The notes beneath the pieces were generated by a model. The model did no database searches and was not told the origin of the DNA. It saw nothing but the letters and a program-made list of their open reading frames with translations. Positions 47,321-56,769 of a DNA stretch of 64,000 nt are shown here, piece by piece (positions within the stretch are counted from its first letter, which is position 1; the number at the start of each line of letters is the position of its first letter). The position numbers were made by a program, and so were the translations under genes. Where the stretch lies: the NCBI RefSeq assembly GCF_900461105.1, contig NZ_UFWZ01000001.1, positions 806,001 to 870,000 on the forward strand, in the 5' to 3' direction. This DNA is from Clostridium putrefaciens (GTDB taxonomy: Bacteria; Bacillota; Clostridia; Clostridiales; Clostridiaceae).

Positions 47321-48856
47321 ATGGATTTTCCGGTAATAAAAAAAGCAGCATATATCTTAGTTAATGCACCAGATATGGTAATACATAATGGTACAACTCA
47401 ATCATTAGAGAGAGAAACACATCCAGATTCTGAATACCTAACAAAAATTAAAGATAATTTAAGAAGTTACGAAGAGGTAGTGGGGTACGCTCCAAACCAA
47501 ACTTATATAGGTAATATGACACCAGAAGAATTAAAAGAACGTCCAAGACCTTGGTACAATGAGACAATAGAGAATGCTAGAAGATATGGTAAGTTCGGTG
47601 AGATAATGCCACAAGATGAGTTTTATGGAATGATAAAACTTTCAGATTCATTTGATCTTGTATTATTAGAAAAAGCTTTTACTGAAAAGGTAAGAGAAAA
47701 GTTTTTAAATCACCCTATATTAAAAAGTAAGGCTAATGATTTAAAAGAAGGTTCTGATATAGAAGATATAAATAAACTAGTAGATAATGGAATAGCAGAA
47801 GGATTATACGAAGGAGAAACTCTTGTAGGTTGTGTAAAAAGAGCTCATGAGTTCGACAAAAATTTGACTTCTCATATAATCATAGAAAACTTAGTAGTAA
47901 AAGCTTCAGGTGTTTTATCATTAATGCATCTTATGAAGGATTGTGATATAAAAGATACTGAAGTTGAATATATAATTGAATGTTCAGAAGAGGCTATTGG
48001 AGATATGAATCAAAGAGGTGGTGGAAACATTGCTAAGGGTCTAGGAGAAATAGCAGGGTTTACAGGAGCTACTGGAATTGACCTTAGAGGTTTTTGTGCA
48101 GGACCTAGCCACGCTTTAATAACAGCAGCAGCTTTAGTTAAATCAGGAGTATATAAAACAGTAGCTGTAGTAGGTGGTGGATCTTCCGCTAAGCTTGGAA
48201 TGAATGGAAAAGACCACATAAAAAAAGGACTTAACATTCTAGAAGACTGTATTGGTGGATTTGCAGTATTAATAGGTGAAAATGATGGGATAAACCCAGT
48301 TCTAAGAACTGATATAGTTGGAAGACATACAATAGGACATGGATCTTCACCACAAGCAGTTCTTGAAGCACTTGTTTCAGAACCTCTTGAAAGAGCAGGA
48401 CTACAAATAACAGATATAGATAAGTTTGCACCAGAAATGCAAACACCAGACTTAACAGAAACAGCAGGCGCTGGAGATGTTCCTACACAAAACTATAAAA
48501 TGATAGGAGCTTTAGCTGTTAAAAAAGGTCAATTAGATAGAAAAGAAATTGGAAACTTTGTAGTTGAGCATGGATATCCAGGATATGCACCAACACAAGG
48601 ACATATACCATCTGGAGTGCCTATAATTGGTCATGCTAGAGAACATATGCTTAACAATGAAATGAATAAATTTATGGTAATAGGAAAAGGAAGCTTATTT
48701 TTAGGAAGAATGACTAACCTATTTGACGGAGTATCTATAGTAGTTGAGAAAAATACTGGAGCAAAGGCAGAAGTAGAGGGCGTTTCAAAAGAAGAAGTTA
48801 AATCTATGGTAGCTGATGCAATGAAAGATTTTGCAGCTTACTTAATGAATAATTAA
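47321..48856 (+). CDS. grdC: Glycine reductase complex protein C, beta subunit
   Basis: 511 residues. Part of protein C, which converts the carboxymethyl-Sec-GrdA to acetyl phosphate. It resembles 3-oxoacyl-ACP synthase III (FabH): the active-site cysteine lies in RGFCAGPSHALITAA, with AVVGGGSSAKLG following. The ribosome site AAGGAGG precedes the ATG. Length is typical. grdD follows closely (14 nt). Confidence 0.95.
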   Translation: MDFPVIKKAAYILVNAPDMVIHNGTTQSLERETHPDSEYLTKIKDNLRSYEEVVGYAPNQTYIGNMTPEELKERPRPWYNETIENARRYGKFGEIMPQDEFYGMIKLSDSFDLVLLEKAFTEKVREKFLNHPILKSKANDLKEGSDIEDINKLVDNGIAEGLYEGETLVGCVKRAHEFDKNLTSHIIIENLVVKASGVLSLMHLMKDCDIKDTEVEYIIECSEEAIGDMNQRGGGNIAKGLGEIAGFTGATGIDLRGFCAGPSHALITAAALVKSGVYKTVAVVGGGSSAKLGMNGKDHIKKGLNILEDCIGGFAVLIGENDGINPVLRTDIVGRHTIGHGSSPQAVLEALVSEPLERAGLQITDIDKFAPEMQTPDLTETAGAGDVPTQNYKMIGALAVKKGQLDRKEIGNFVVEHGYPGYAPTQGHIPSGVPIIGHAREHMLNNEMNKFMVIGKGSLFLGRMTNLFDGVSIVVEKNTGAKAEVEGVSKEEVKSMVADAMKDFAAYLMNN

Positions 48857-48870
48857 GGGGCGTGAGTGTA

Positions 48871-50031
48871 ATGGAAGAATTAAAAGTAAAAGGTATGATA
48901 GCTGATGTGTTTAACGATATAGCAGAAGGAATAAAAAGCGGAAATTTTAAAGAAAAAGTTAAAATAGGCCTTACTACATTTGGTAGTGAACATGGCGTAG
49001 AAGAAATGGTTAAAGCTGCAGAACTCGCAAAAAATAAATATAATGATTTTGAAATAGTGCTTATTGGACCTAAGGTAGATGGAGACTTTAACATAGTAGA
49101 AGTTGAAAATGCTGAAGAAGGCCATAAGAAAATGGTTGAATTATTAGATTCAGGGGAAATACAAGGCTGTGTAACTCAACACTTCGATTTCCCAATAGGA
49201 GTTTCCACAGTGGGTAAGGTTTCAACACCAGCTACTGGAAGAGATCTTATAATAGCAACTACAACAGGAACAACATCAACTAATAGAGTAGAGGGAATGG
49301 TTTTAAACGCCATTTCGGGAATAGCAGTAGCTAAATCCCTAGGAATTAAGAAACCTACACTTGGAATATTAAATATTGATGGAGCGAGACAAGTTGAACG
49401 TATATTGAAAGAGCTTAAAGATAACGGATATGAATTCCAGTTTGCAGAATCTTTAAGAGCAGACGGTGGTTCAGTAATGAGAGGTAATGATCTTTTAACT
49501 GCAACACCAGATATTATGATTTGTGATTCTCTTACAGGTAATATATTAGTAAAACTATTCTCATCATTTACTACAGGTGGTAACTACGAAACAGTAGGTG
49601 CTGGTTATGGACCAGGTGTTGGAGAAGGATATACTAAATTAGTTAATATAGTTTCTAGAGCATCAGGAGCACCACTTATTTGTGAAGCTTTAAGATATTC
49701 AGCTACTTGTGCAGCAAATAACTTAATAGATGTGTCAAAAGATGAGTTTAAGAAAGCTAATAAGGCTGGCCTAAAAGACATAATAGCAAAAAACACAAAA
49801 GAAAAAGTTAAACCTGCTGAAGAAGACATTAAGATGCCACCTAAAAAGGTTGTAACTTATTCTATAGCTGGAATAGATATATTGGAACTTGAAGATGCTT
49901 GCAGAGCTCTTTGGAAGGAAAATATATACTCTGAAAGTGGTATGGGGTGTACAGGACCTATAGTGCTAGTAGGTGAAGATGAAGGAACTAAGGCAGAAGA
50001 AATATTAGTTAAAACAGGGTTTAAGTCATAA
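48871..50031 (+). CDS. grdD: Glycine reductase complex protein C, alpha subunit
   Basis: 386 residues from ATG 48871 (site AAGGGG; an upstream GTG at 48862 is less well placed). GrdD is related to the PlsX phosphate acyltransferase fold and produces acetyl phosphate from the acetyl-thioester. Cysteines matching the two implicated in the family are in QGCVTQHFDFPIG (C100) and SGMGCTGPIVLV (C360). Acetyl phosphate is then used by acetate kinase to make ATP; ackA is not in the window. It ends the operon. Confidence 0.94.
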   Translation: MEELKVKGMIADVFNDIAEGIKSGNFKEKVKIGLTTFGSEHGVEEMVKAAELAKNKYNDFEIVLIGPKVDGDFNIVEVENAEEGHKKMVELLDSGEIQGCVTQHFDFPIGVSTVGKVSTPATGRDLIIATTTGTTSTNRVEGMVLNAISGIAVAKSLGIKKPTLGILNIDGARQVERILKELKDNGYEFQFAESLRADGGSVMRGNDLLTATPDIMICDSLTGNILVKLFSSFTTGGNYETVGAGYGPGVGEGYTKLVNIVSRASGAPLICEALRYSATCAANNLIDVSKDEFKKANKAGLKDIIAKNTKEKVKPAEEDIKMPPKKVVTYSIAGIDILELEDACRALWKENIYSESGMGCTGPIVLVGEDEGTKAEEILVKTGFKS

Positions 50032-50359
50032 AATAAAAATTTTTAGCTGTAGTTTGAAATTAAACTACAGCTAAAAAAAATATGTTTTTTAAATTCTGTA
50101 TTCCATTTACAAATATATTATGATATAATATATTTGCAACATAGATAATGATTTATGAAAAATGTTTTAAAGAAAAGTTTAGTTTTTATAATGAGTATGT
50201 AAGCGGTTTAGTACCTTTACCTAGTGTAAACGTATAATTGCTTATTGAATATGTGAAAGTGAAAATAATATTTACTTCACGTAAAGATTAAAAGGATTTT
50301 TAAAAGATTTCTAGAATTTTATGTTGTAAGGGAAGTATAAAAAATAGGAGGGTATTAGT
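50032..50359 (+). promoter_or_regulatory. Intergenic region between grd and BMP transporter
   Basis: This 328-nt gap has no ORF. A perfect 16-bp inverted repeat (50040-50055 with 50062-50077) follows grdD; its right arm ends in A's, with T6 only after TATG, so it is a weak or unusual terminator. Two TATAAT hexamers lie at 50124-50129 and 50187-50192 without clear -35 partners. A GTTTA/TAAAC stem occurs near 50206-50231. I do not see the purine riboswitch core that sometimes precedes nucleoside transporters. Confidence 0.55.
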
Positions 50360-51460
50360 ATGAATAAGAAGAAATTAGTTGCTGCATTAGCATCAGTTGC
50401 AGTGGTAGCTACATTATTTGCAGGTTGTGCTAGCAAAACTACTGAAGGGGATAAAGCGCCAGCAGCGGGAGATACTAAAAAGATTAAGGTTGGTTTAGTT
50501 ACAGACCAAGGAGGAGTTAATGATGGTTCCTTTAATGAGTCTGCAGGAAGAGGAATAGAACAAGCAAGTAAAGATTTAGGAATACAAAAATTAAATGCTA
50601 TAGAATCAAAACAACAAGATGCTTATGAACCAAACTTAAAGACTATGTCAAACCAAGCTGACTTAGTAGTAGGTTGTGGATTTATGATGGAAGATGCAAT
50701 GAAAAATGTATCAGGACAAATTACAGACAAGAAATTCTTGCTAGTTGATGCTGAAGCCAAAAATCCTAATGTATCATCTATAAAATTTAAAGAACATGAA
50801 GGTTCATTCTTAGCAGGGGTAATAGCTGGTAAGATGACAAAAACAAATAAAATTGGGTTTGTTGGTGGTAAAGAAGGAGACGTTATTGGTAGATTTGAAG
50901 CTGGATTCGTAGCTGGAGTTATGAGCGTTAACGAAGAAGCAGGTAAGTTACTAATGGCTAAAGATGAAAAAACACCAGGACAAAACATTAAATATATTGA
51001 TTCATTTGATGACCAAGGTAAAGGATTTGAAGCTGCAAAACTTTTATATGGTAGCGGAGTTGATATAGTTTACCATGCAGCTGGTGGAGCAGGTCTTGGA
51101 GTATTTAAAGCAGCAAAAGACATGGGTAAATTTGCAATTGGTGCTGACTCAGACCAAGCAGTTACACCTACAGCAAAAGACTACAAAGATGTTATAATAT
51201 TCTCAATGGAGAAAAAAGTTGATGTTGCAGTTATAGATACAATAAAAGATATTCAAGCTGATAAATTTGAAGGTGGAAAGCTTAAGATATTAGGAATTAA
51301 AGAAGGCGCTGTTGGTATAGCTCCAACTATACATCCTGATGTTCCAAAAGATGCTATGGATTTATCTAAAAAAGCTGAACAAGAAATAAAAGATGGTAAA
51401 ATAATAGTTCCTGGTACACGTGCTGAACTTTTGGAATTTAAAGCAGTAGAAATTAAGTAA
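50360..51460 (+). CDS. BMP-family ABC transporter substrate-binding lipoprotein
   Basis: 366 residues. The signal peptide ends in a lipobox, LFAGC, with lipidated Cys near 23. The BMP/PnrA-like domain includes VGLVTDQGGVNDGSFNESAGRG and KFLLVDAEAKNP. It binds a nucleoside or similar ligand outside the membrane for the downstream ATPase and two permeases; in Bacillus the related nup (yuf) system takes up guanosine and other nucleosides. A terminator just after allows more of this protein to be made than of the transporter. Confidence 0.92.
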   Translation: MNKKKLVAALASVAVVATLFAGCASKTTEGDKAPAAGDTKKIKVGLVTDQGGVNDGSFNESAGRGIEQASKDLGIQKLNAIESKQQDAYEPNLKTMSNQADLVVGCGFMMEDAMKNVSGQITDKKFLLVDAEAKNPNVSSIKFKEHEGSFLAGVIAGKMTKTNKIGFVGGKEGDVIGRFEAGFVAGVMSVNEEAGKLLMAKDEKTPGQNIKYIDSFDDQGKGFEAAKLLYGSGVDIVYHAAGGAGLGVFKAAKDMGKFAIGADSDQAVTPTAKDYKDVIIFSMEKKVDVAVIDTIKDIQADKFEGGKLKILGIKEGAVGIAPTIHPDVPKDAMDLSKKAEQEIKDGKIIVPGTRAELLEFKAVEIK

Positions 51461-51474
51461 CTTTAAAATATAAT

Positions 51475-51506
51475 AAGACTAGATGCACCGCATCTAGTCT
51501 TTTTCA
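51475..51506 (+). terminator. Intercistronic terminator in the BMP operon
   Basis: A perfect 12-bp stem (51475-51486 with 51490-51501), 3-nt loop, ending in T5, between the binding-protein gene and its ATPase. Partial read-through is likely. Confidence 0.85.
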
Positions 51507-51531
51507 AATAAAATAGGAAGGAGAGGATTTC

Positions 51532-53073
51532 GTGGAAAAAGTTGTTGAAATGAAAGGCATAACTAAAGTATTTCCAGGTGTAATTGCTAATGAAAATGTT
51601 GATTTTGACTTAAAAAAAGGAGAAATCCACGTTTTACTAGGAGAAAATGGAGCTGGAAAGACAACTTTGATGAATGTTCTTTATGGCCTTTATGCACAAG
51701 AGGCAGGAGATATATTTATAAAAGGGAATAAGGTGAGCATCAAGAATCCAAAAGAAGCTATAGATTTAGGAATAGGTATGGTTCATCAACATTTTATGTT
51801 AGTTCATAACTTTACAGTAGCTCAAAATATGATATTAGGTAATGAACCTAAAAAGGGGATAAATCTAGATATAAATAAAGCTATAACCGATACTAAAGCG
51901 CTTTCACAAAAATATGGCTTCAATATAGACCCAGAAGCTATAATAGAAGACATGACAGTGGGACAACAGCAAAAGGTGGAAATATTGAAGGCTCTTTACA
52001 GAGGAGCAGAAATACTTATACTAGATGAACCTACAGCAGTTCTTACTCCACAGGAAATCGTAGAATTAGGGGTAATCCTGAAAAATCTTGTAAAAGAGGG
52101 TAAGTCCATTATACTTATTACTCATAAATTAAAAGAAATTATGATTATGAGTGATAGAGTAACTATTATTCGTAGGGGTAAGCTAATTGGTGTTATAGAA
52201 ACAAAAGAAACTAATATAGATGAACTTGCTGAAATGATGGTAGGTAGAAAAGTAAACTTAAAAGTAGAAAAGGGTGACATAAAACTTGGTGAAACTGTCT
52301 TAAAGATAGAAGATCTTAAGGTTTTAGACCATAGAAAAATACCTGCAGTTAAAGGTGTTAACTTAGAAGTTAGAAGAGGGGAAATACTTGCTATAGCAGG
52401 GGTAGATGGTAATGGTCAGACTGAACTTATAGAAGCTATAGCAGGACTTAGAAAACCACTTAGTGGAAAAGTTGTGTTAAACGGCAAAGATATAACAGGG
52501 AAAAGTTCTAAAGATGCTATAGAAGCAGGTTTAGGCCACATAGCAGAAGATAGACATAAAAGAGGACTTATATTAAAATATTCCTTATATGAAAACTCTA
52601 TACTTGGGGTTCATTACAAATCACCTTTTGCAAAAGGTATAATGATGAATTATAAAGAAATTAAAGATTATACAAAAAGACTAATTAAGAACTATGATGT
52701 TAGAACGCCTAATGAAGAGGTAACTGCATCCTCACTATCAGGTGGAAATCAGCAGAAAATAGTTATAGCAAGGGAAATTGAAAAGAATCCAGAATTGCTT
52801 ATAGCAGCTCAGCCTACAAGAGGACTAGATGTAGGAGCTATAGAGTATATTCACAGAAGATTAGTTGAAGAAAGGGATAATAATAGAGCAGTACTTTTAG
52901 TATCCTTAGAGCTAGATGAAGTGCTTTCTCTTGCAGATAGAATAGCTGTTATCTATGATGGTCAAATAGTTGACATATTAGATGCAAAAGATGCTACAGA
53001 ACAAAAACTAGGCATATTAATGGCTGGTGGTACATTAAAGAAAGAAGTGGAAGGGGGAGAGAGTCGTGAGTAA
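51532..53073 (+). CDS. ABC transporter ATPase (two nucleotide-binding domains), BMP system
   Basis: 513 residues. Fused ATPase like RbsA/MglA: domain 1 Walker A GENGAGKTTLMNVL, signature MTVGQQQKVEIL, Walker B ILILDEPTAVL; domain 2 degenerate Walker A GVDGNGQTELIEAI, signature SLSGGNQQKIVIARE, and AAQPTRGLDVGA in place of the usual DEPT. The degenerate second site is normal in this family. Starts at GTG 51532 with GAAGGAGAGG upstream. It energises nucleoside uptake with the two permeases that follow. Confidence 0.95.
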   Translation: MEKVVEMKGITKVFPGVIANENVDFDLKKGEIHVLLGENGAGKTTLMNVLYGLYAQEAGDIFIKGNKVSIKNPKEAIDLGIGMVHQHFMLVHNFTVAQNMILGNEPKKGINLDINKAITDTKALSQKYGFNIDPEAIIEDMTVGQQQKVEILKALYRGAEILILDEPTAVLTPQEIVELGVILKNLVKEGKSIILITHKLKEIMIMSDRVTIIRRGKLIGVIETKETNIDELAEMMVGRKVNLKVEKGDIKLGETVLKIEDLKVLDHRKIPAVKGVNLEVRRGEILAIAGVDGNGQTELIEAIAGLRKPLSGKVVLNGKDITGKSSKDAIEAGLGHIAEDRHKRGLILKYSLYENSILGVHYKSPFAKGIMMNYKEIKDYTKRLIKNYDVRTPNEEVTASSLSGGNQQKIVIAREIEKNPELLIAAQPTRGLDVGAIEYIHRRLVEERDNNRAVLLVSLELDEVLSLADRIAVIYDGQIVDILDAKDATEQKLGILMAGGTLKKEVEGGESRE

Positions 53074-54151
53074 TCCTAAAAAAGAAAAGAAAGAGCTACC
53101 GGGATTTGTAAGAGAGTTTTCTATTTCTATTTTTTCAATTGTCGTAGCTTTATTTATTTCTATATTTTTTGTAATGATAGCATTAAATACAGGATTTGGT
53201 GAATCAACTAAGGTACTTTTTTCATCTATTTGGGCAGGTAGCTTTGGGTCAAAGTCACAACTAATAGAAACTTTAGTATTTACTACACCACTTATATTTA
53301 CAGGTCTTGCTCATGCTATAGCATTTAAAACAGGACTATTTAATATAGGTGTTGAAGGACAATTTATAATTGGAATGATGACAGCTACCATGGTAGGATT
53401 TATACCCGGAATACCAAGGGGACTACATATCTTATTAATACTTATAGTTGGAATTATTTCAGGAGGATTCTGGGCAGCGATACCTGGATATTTAAAGGCG
53501 AAGATTGGAACTAATGAAGTTGTAAATACTATAATGATGAACTTCATTGCTATGAACTTAGCGAATTACTTCACTATGGGTGTATTTCATAAGCCAGATA
53601 GTGCATCTACTTTCCCAATTAAAGAAAGCGCTTATCTTACAAGGTTTTTAGGAGATAACTATAGATTAAACACAGGAATATTTATAGCAATAGTATTAGC
53701 AGTGCTAATATATGTTCTATTTTGGAAGACCACTATAGGATACGAAATACGTGCTGTAGGTCTTAATCCATTTGCAGCAGAGTATGGTGGAATAAGCATA
53801 AAGAAAAATATAATACTTGCTATGGCAATTTCAGGAGCGGTTGCAGGACTTGGTGGAGCAATTCACATAGCTGGGGTGCAACATCAATCAGTTCAATTAT
53901 TCTCGTTCCCGAATTTCGGGATGGATGGTATAGCTGTAGCTTTAGTTGCTAAGAGTAATCCAATAGGCGTTATTTTTTCAGCCTTATTATTTGGTGCTTT
54001 GAATCTAAGTTCAGGTACATTAATGCTTTATGGAATACCTAAGACTATATCTGCATTAGTTCAAGGTATAGTAATATTATTTATAGCGGCTGAATACATC
54101 TTTAAATGGATTTCTGAAAAGAGAAAAAAGGAGGCCATTGTAAATGAATAG
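53066..54151 (+). CDS. ABC transporter permease 1, BMP system
   Basis: 361 residues, starting at GTG 53066 and overlapping the ATPase by 8 nt. About eight to ten membrane segments of the BPD_transp_2 type; signature GLFNIGVEGQFIIG (about residues 90-103) is typical. It is one of two permeases that form the nucleoside channel. Confidence 0.93.
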   Translation: MSNPKKEKKELPGFVREFSISIFSIVVALFISIFFVMIALNTGFGESTKVLFSSIWAGSFGSKSQLIETLVFTTPLIFTGLAHAIAFKTGLFNIGVEGQFIIGMMTATMVGFIPGIPRGLHILLILIVGIISGGFWAAIPGYLKAKIGTNEVVNTIMMNFIAMNLANYFTMGVFHKPDSASTFPIKESAYLTRFLGDNYRLNTGIFIAIVLAVLIYVLFWKTTIGYEIRAVGLNPFAAEYGGISIKKNIILAMAISGAVAGLGGAIHIAGVQHQSVQLFSFPNFGMDGIAVALVAKSNPIGVIFSALLFGALNLSSGTLMLYGIPKTISALVQGIVILFIAAEYIFKWISEKRKKEAIVNE

Positions 54152-55079
54152 CATGTTGTTTTTAACGATTATTGGTATATTATCTGCTACATTAAGGTTA
54201 GCAACACCTCTTATATTTGCAACGTTAGGTGGAATTTTTTCTGAAAAGTCCGGAGTTGTAAATATAGCATTAGAAGGTATAATGACAGCTGGAGCCTTCT
54301 TTGCGGTACTTGGAGCTTATCTTACAGGGAGTCCTTGGATTGGTATATTATTTGCCATAGTAGGTGGAATGCTATTTGCAGCAATACATGCTTATTTAAG
54401 TATTCACCTTATGGCAGATCAAGTTATATCAGGTGTTGGAATTAACGTATTTGCACCAGCGTTTGTAGGATATCTTGTATATAAGTTTTTTGGAACACCT
54501 TCACAAACTAGTGCAGTAACAGCACTTCCGTATCCTTCAGCAGCTTTTGCTAAGGTTCCATTAATAGGACCTCTTTTAGCAGAGCTAAACTGGTTTGTTT
54601 GGATTGCATTGATATTAGTTTTTGTATCACAGTATGTAATATATAAAACACCACTAGGTTTAAGAATAAGAGCTGTTGGAGAACATCCAAAAGCAGCAGA
54701 TACATTAGGGATAAGTGTATACAAGGTACGTTATTTATCTGTATTACTATCAGGTGTATTAGGTGGACTTGGTGGAGCTACATTATCTATAGGAATCATG
54801 AATCTTTATAGAGAGAACATGGTAAGCGGTAGAGGGTTTATAGCTCTTGCAGCTATGATATTTGGTAATTGGAAGCCTAGAAATGCAATGTTTGCATGTA
54901 TGTTATTTGGATTTGCTGAAACATTACAATTATATGCAAAGAGTTTTGGGTGGAGTATTCCAGGAGAATTCTATGCAGCCTTCCCATATTTATTAACAAT
55001 GATAATGCTTGCTGGATTTGTTGGAAAGACTCAAGCCCCACTGGCAGACGGAGTTCCATATAAAAAAGGTGAGAGATAA
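54144..55079 (+). CDS. ABC transporter permease 2, BMP system
   Basis: 311 residues, overlapping permease 1 by 8 nt. BPD_transp_2 family with SGVVNIALEGIMTAGAF (about 33-49) and about eight membrane segments. It completes the operon (binding protein, ATPase, two permeases), matching the Bacillus nucleoside nup arrangement. Confidence 0.93.
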   Translation: MNSMLFLTIIGILSATLRLATPLIFATLGGIFSEKSGVVNIALEGIMTAGAFFAVLGAYLTGSPWIGILFAIVGGMLFAAIHAYLSIHLMADQVISGVGINVFAPAFVGYLVYKFFGTPSQTSAVTALPYPSAAFAKVPLIGPLLAELNWFVWIALILVFVSQYVIYKTPLGLRIRAVGEHPKAADTLGISVYKVRYLSVLLSGVLGGLGGATLSIGIMNLYRENMVSGRGFIALAAMIFGNWKPRNAMFACMLFGFAETLQLYAKSFGWSIPGEFYAAFPYLLTMIMLAGFVGKTQAPLADGVPYKKGER

Positions 55080-55102
55080 TAAAATATAGATACAATGATT
55101 TA

Positions 55103-55153
55103 AGGCATTTTCAAAAAGACTAACCAGTAGGGTGTTGCTTTTTGAAAATGCCT
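55103..55153 (+). terminator. Hairpin terminator after BMP operon
   Basis: A perfect 16-bp inverted repeat (55103-55118 with 55138-55153), 19-nt loop. The downstream T tract is weak, so efficiency is uncertain. Confidence 0.65.
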
Positions 55154-55182
55154 AAATTTGAATTACGATGAAGTTCTATACT

Positions 55183-55210
55183 TTTACAAAGTGATTTAGC
55201 GTGGTATAAT
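55183..55210 (+). promoter_or_regulatory. Promoter of rpoN
   Basis: TTTACA (55183-55188), 16-nt spacer, TATAAT (55205-55210), about 39 nt before the rpoN start. Confidence 0.6.
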
Positions 55211-55248
55211 TCTACTAATTAAAATAATAAATAGGGTGATTGAATAAT

Positions 55249-56622
55249 ATGAAAATGGATTTTAGCTTAAATTTAGCCCAAGAACAAAAGTTGATAATGA
55301 CTCAACAAATGCAACTTTCTGTAAAGCTTTTGCAGATGTCTAGTTATGATCTTCAAGAATATATAGAAAATGAATTCCAGGAAAATCCCATTTTGGAAAT
55401 GGATTATGAAAATAAAAAAGAATATGAAACACAGGATAAAATTAATTACAAAGAGTTAGTAAAGTATTTAGAATTTGATAATTATGGTTCGCAAAGCTAC
55501 AAAAATTATGATGAACATGAAGAAGTATCACCTTTTAATTTTATAGCTAATGAAAAGTCATTGAAGGAATATTTATATGAACAGGTATCTGAATTAAATG
55601 AAAGTAATTACATAAAGACTCTTTGTGAGTATACAATCGAAAGTTTAGATAGCAAAGGCTATTTAAGTTTACCTAGTGAATATATAGCAAAAGAACTTAA
55701 GATAGACATAGATGTTTTTGAAAAGGTATTGAAAATAATTCAAAACTTTGAGCCAGATGGTATAGGTGCTAGAAGCTTAAAAGAATGTCTTAAAATTCAA
55801 ATGAGAAAAAAGCATATGTTAGATGATAATATGTGTAAGATTATTGATAATCATCTAGAAGACTTATCAGAAAATAGATATCAAAACATTGCAAAGTCAT
55901 TAAATATTACTGTAAAAGAAGCTCAAATTTGTGGTGATAGTATAAAAACATTAGAACCTAAACCTTCAAGTGGGTTTTTCACAGGAGAAGAAGTTAAATA
56001 TGTATCTCCAGATGCTTATATTCGAAAAGTTGATGGAAAATATATTATAGAGATGAATGAAAATCTTATACCAAGACTTTCTATAAATTCATTGTACAAA
56101 AATATATTAAATGATGAGAAGGATAAAGTAGCTACTGAATTTGTAAAAGACAAAATAAATAGTGCCATCTTCTTAATTAAAAGTATTGAACAAAGAAAGA
56201 GCACTGTATATAGGGTAATAGAAAAGATCATAGAGCTTCAATATGATTATTTTGAGTTTGGAAAAGAATATTTAAAACCTATGACATTGAGAGAGATAGC
56301 TGAAAGTTTAAATATGCATGAGTCAACTATAAGTAGAGCCATAAAGGATAAATATATATATACAAATAAAGGAACGATTAAAATTAAGGATCTTTTTATC
56401 ACGGGAGTTTATAGTTTAAACCAAGGAGAAGACATTTCTGTTTTTAACATTAAAAGAGAAATTAAAAGATTAATCGAAGAAGAGGATAAAAAGAAACCAA
56501 TTTCTGATCAAATCATTTGTGAAAAATTGAGTGAAAATGGTATGAATATTTCACGTAGGACTGTGGCAAAATATAGAGAAGAGTTACAAATAAAATCATC
56601 AAACAAAAGAAAAAGATTTTAA
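55249..56622 (+). CDS. rpoN: RNA polymerase sigma-54 factor
   Basis: 457 residues from ATG 55249 (site AGGGTG; a TTG at 55240 is less well placed). Region I is Gln-rich (AQEQKLIMTQQMQLSVKLLQ), the core-binding domain follows, then a helix-turn-helix (LREIAESLNMHESTISRAI) and the RpoN box SRRTVAKYREEL near the C-terminus. It directs transcription from -24/-12 promoters with enhancer-binding activators. Lies just upstream of cggR on the same strand, as in some other Firmicutes. Both sets of motifs are intact. Confidence 0.96.
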   Translation: MKMDFSLNLAQEQKLIMTQQMQLSVKLLQMSSYDLQEYIENEFQENPILEMDYENKKEYETQDKINYKELVKYLEFDNYGSQSYKNYDEHEEVSPFNFIANEKSLKEYLYEQVSELNESNYIKTLCEYTIESLDSKGYLSLPSEYIAKELKIDIDVFEKVLKIIQNFEPDGIGARSLKECLKIQMRKKHMLDDNMCKIIDNHLEDLSENRYQNIAKSLNITVKEAQICGDSIKTLEPKPSSGFFTGEEVKYVSPDAYIRKVDGKYIIEMNENLIPRLSINSLYKNILNDEKDKVATEFVKDKINSAIFLIKSIEQRKSTVYRVIEKIIELQYDYFEFGKEYLKPMTLREIAESLNMHESTISRAIKDKYIYTNKGTIKIKDLFITGVYSLNQGEDISVFNIKREIKRLIEEEDKKKPISDQIICEKLSENGMNISRRTVAKYREELQIKSSNKRKRF

Positions 56623-56716
56623 CTTAGATCTTAAATTTATGTAAGTTAACAGTTTGTTAACATGTTTTTTCAAAACATGCTTTAAAATCTTAAGAAAATA
56701 ACATATAATAGTAAGT

Positions 56717-56754
56717 GTGGGACAGGAAAAAATAAACTGGGACACTTGGTGACC
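56717..56754 (+). promoter_or_regulatory. CggR-type operator
   Basis: TGGGACA occurs twice (56718-56724 and 56738-56744), exactly 20 nt apart. The Bacillus CggR operator is likewise two CGGGAC direct repeats 20 nt apart. It lies between a TATAAT (56704-56709) and the cggR start, so bound repressor would block elongation into cggR-gap-pgk-tpiA-gpmI-eno. Also in this spacer are inverted repeats GTTAAC/GTTAAC and CATGTTTT/AAAACATG (56644-56679). Confidence 0.75.
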
Positions 56755-56769
56755 AAGGGGGTGTTTTCT

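Noticed and set aside
50040-50077. A standard intrinsic terminator after grdD
   Set aside because: The right arm ends in A's and the T run comes only after a gap, so I list it as an unusual hairpin within the intergenic region instead.
50101-50350. Purine riboswitch upstream of the BMP transporter
   Set aside because: The conserved core strings (ATATGG, TTTCTACC-type) are absent.
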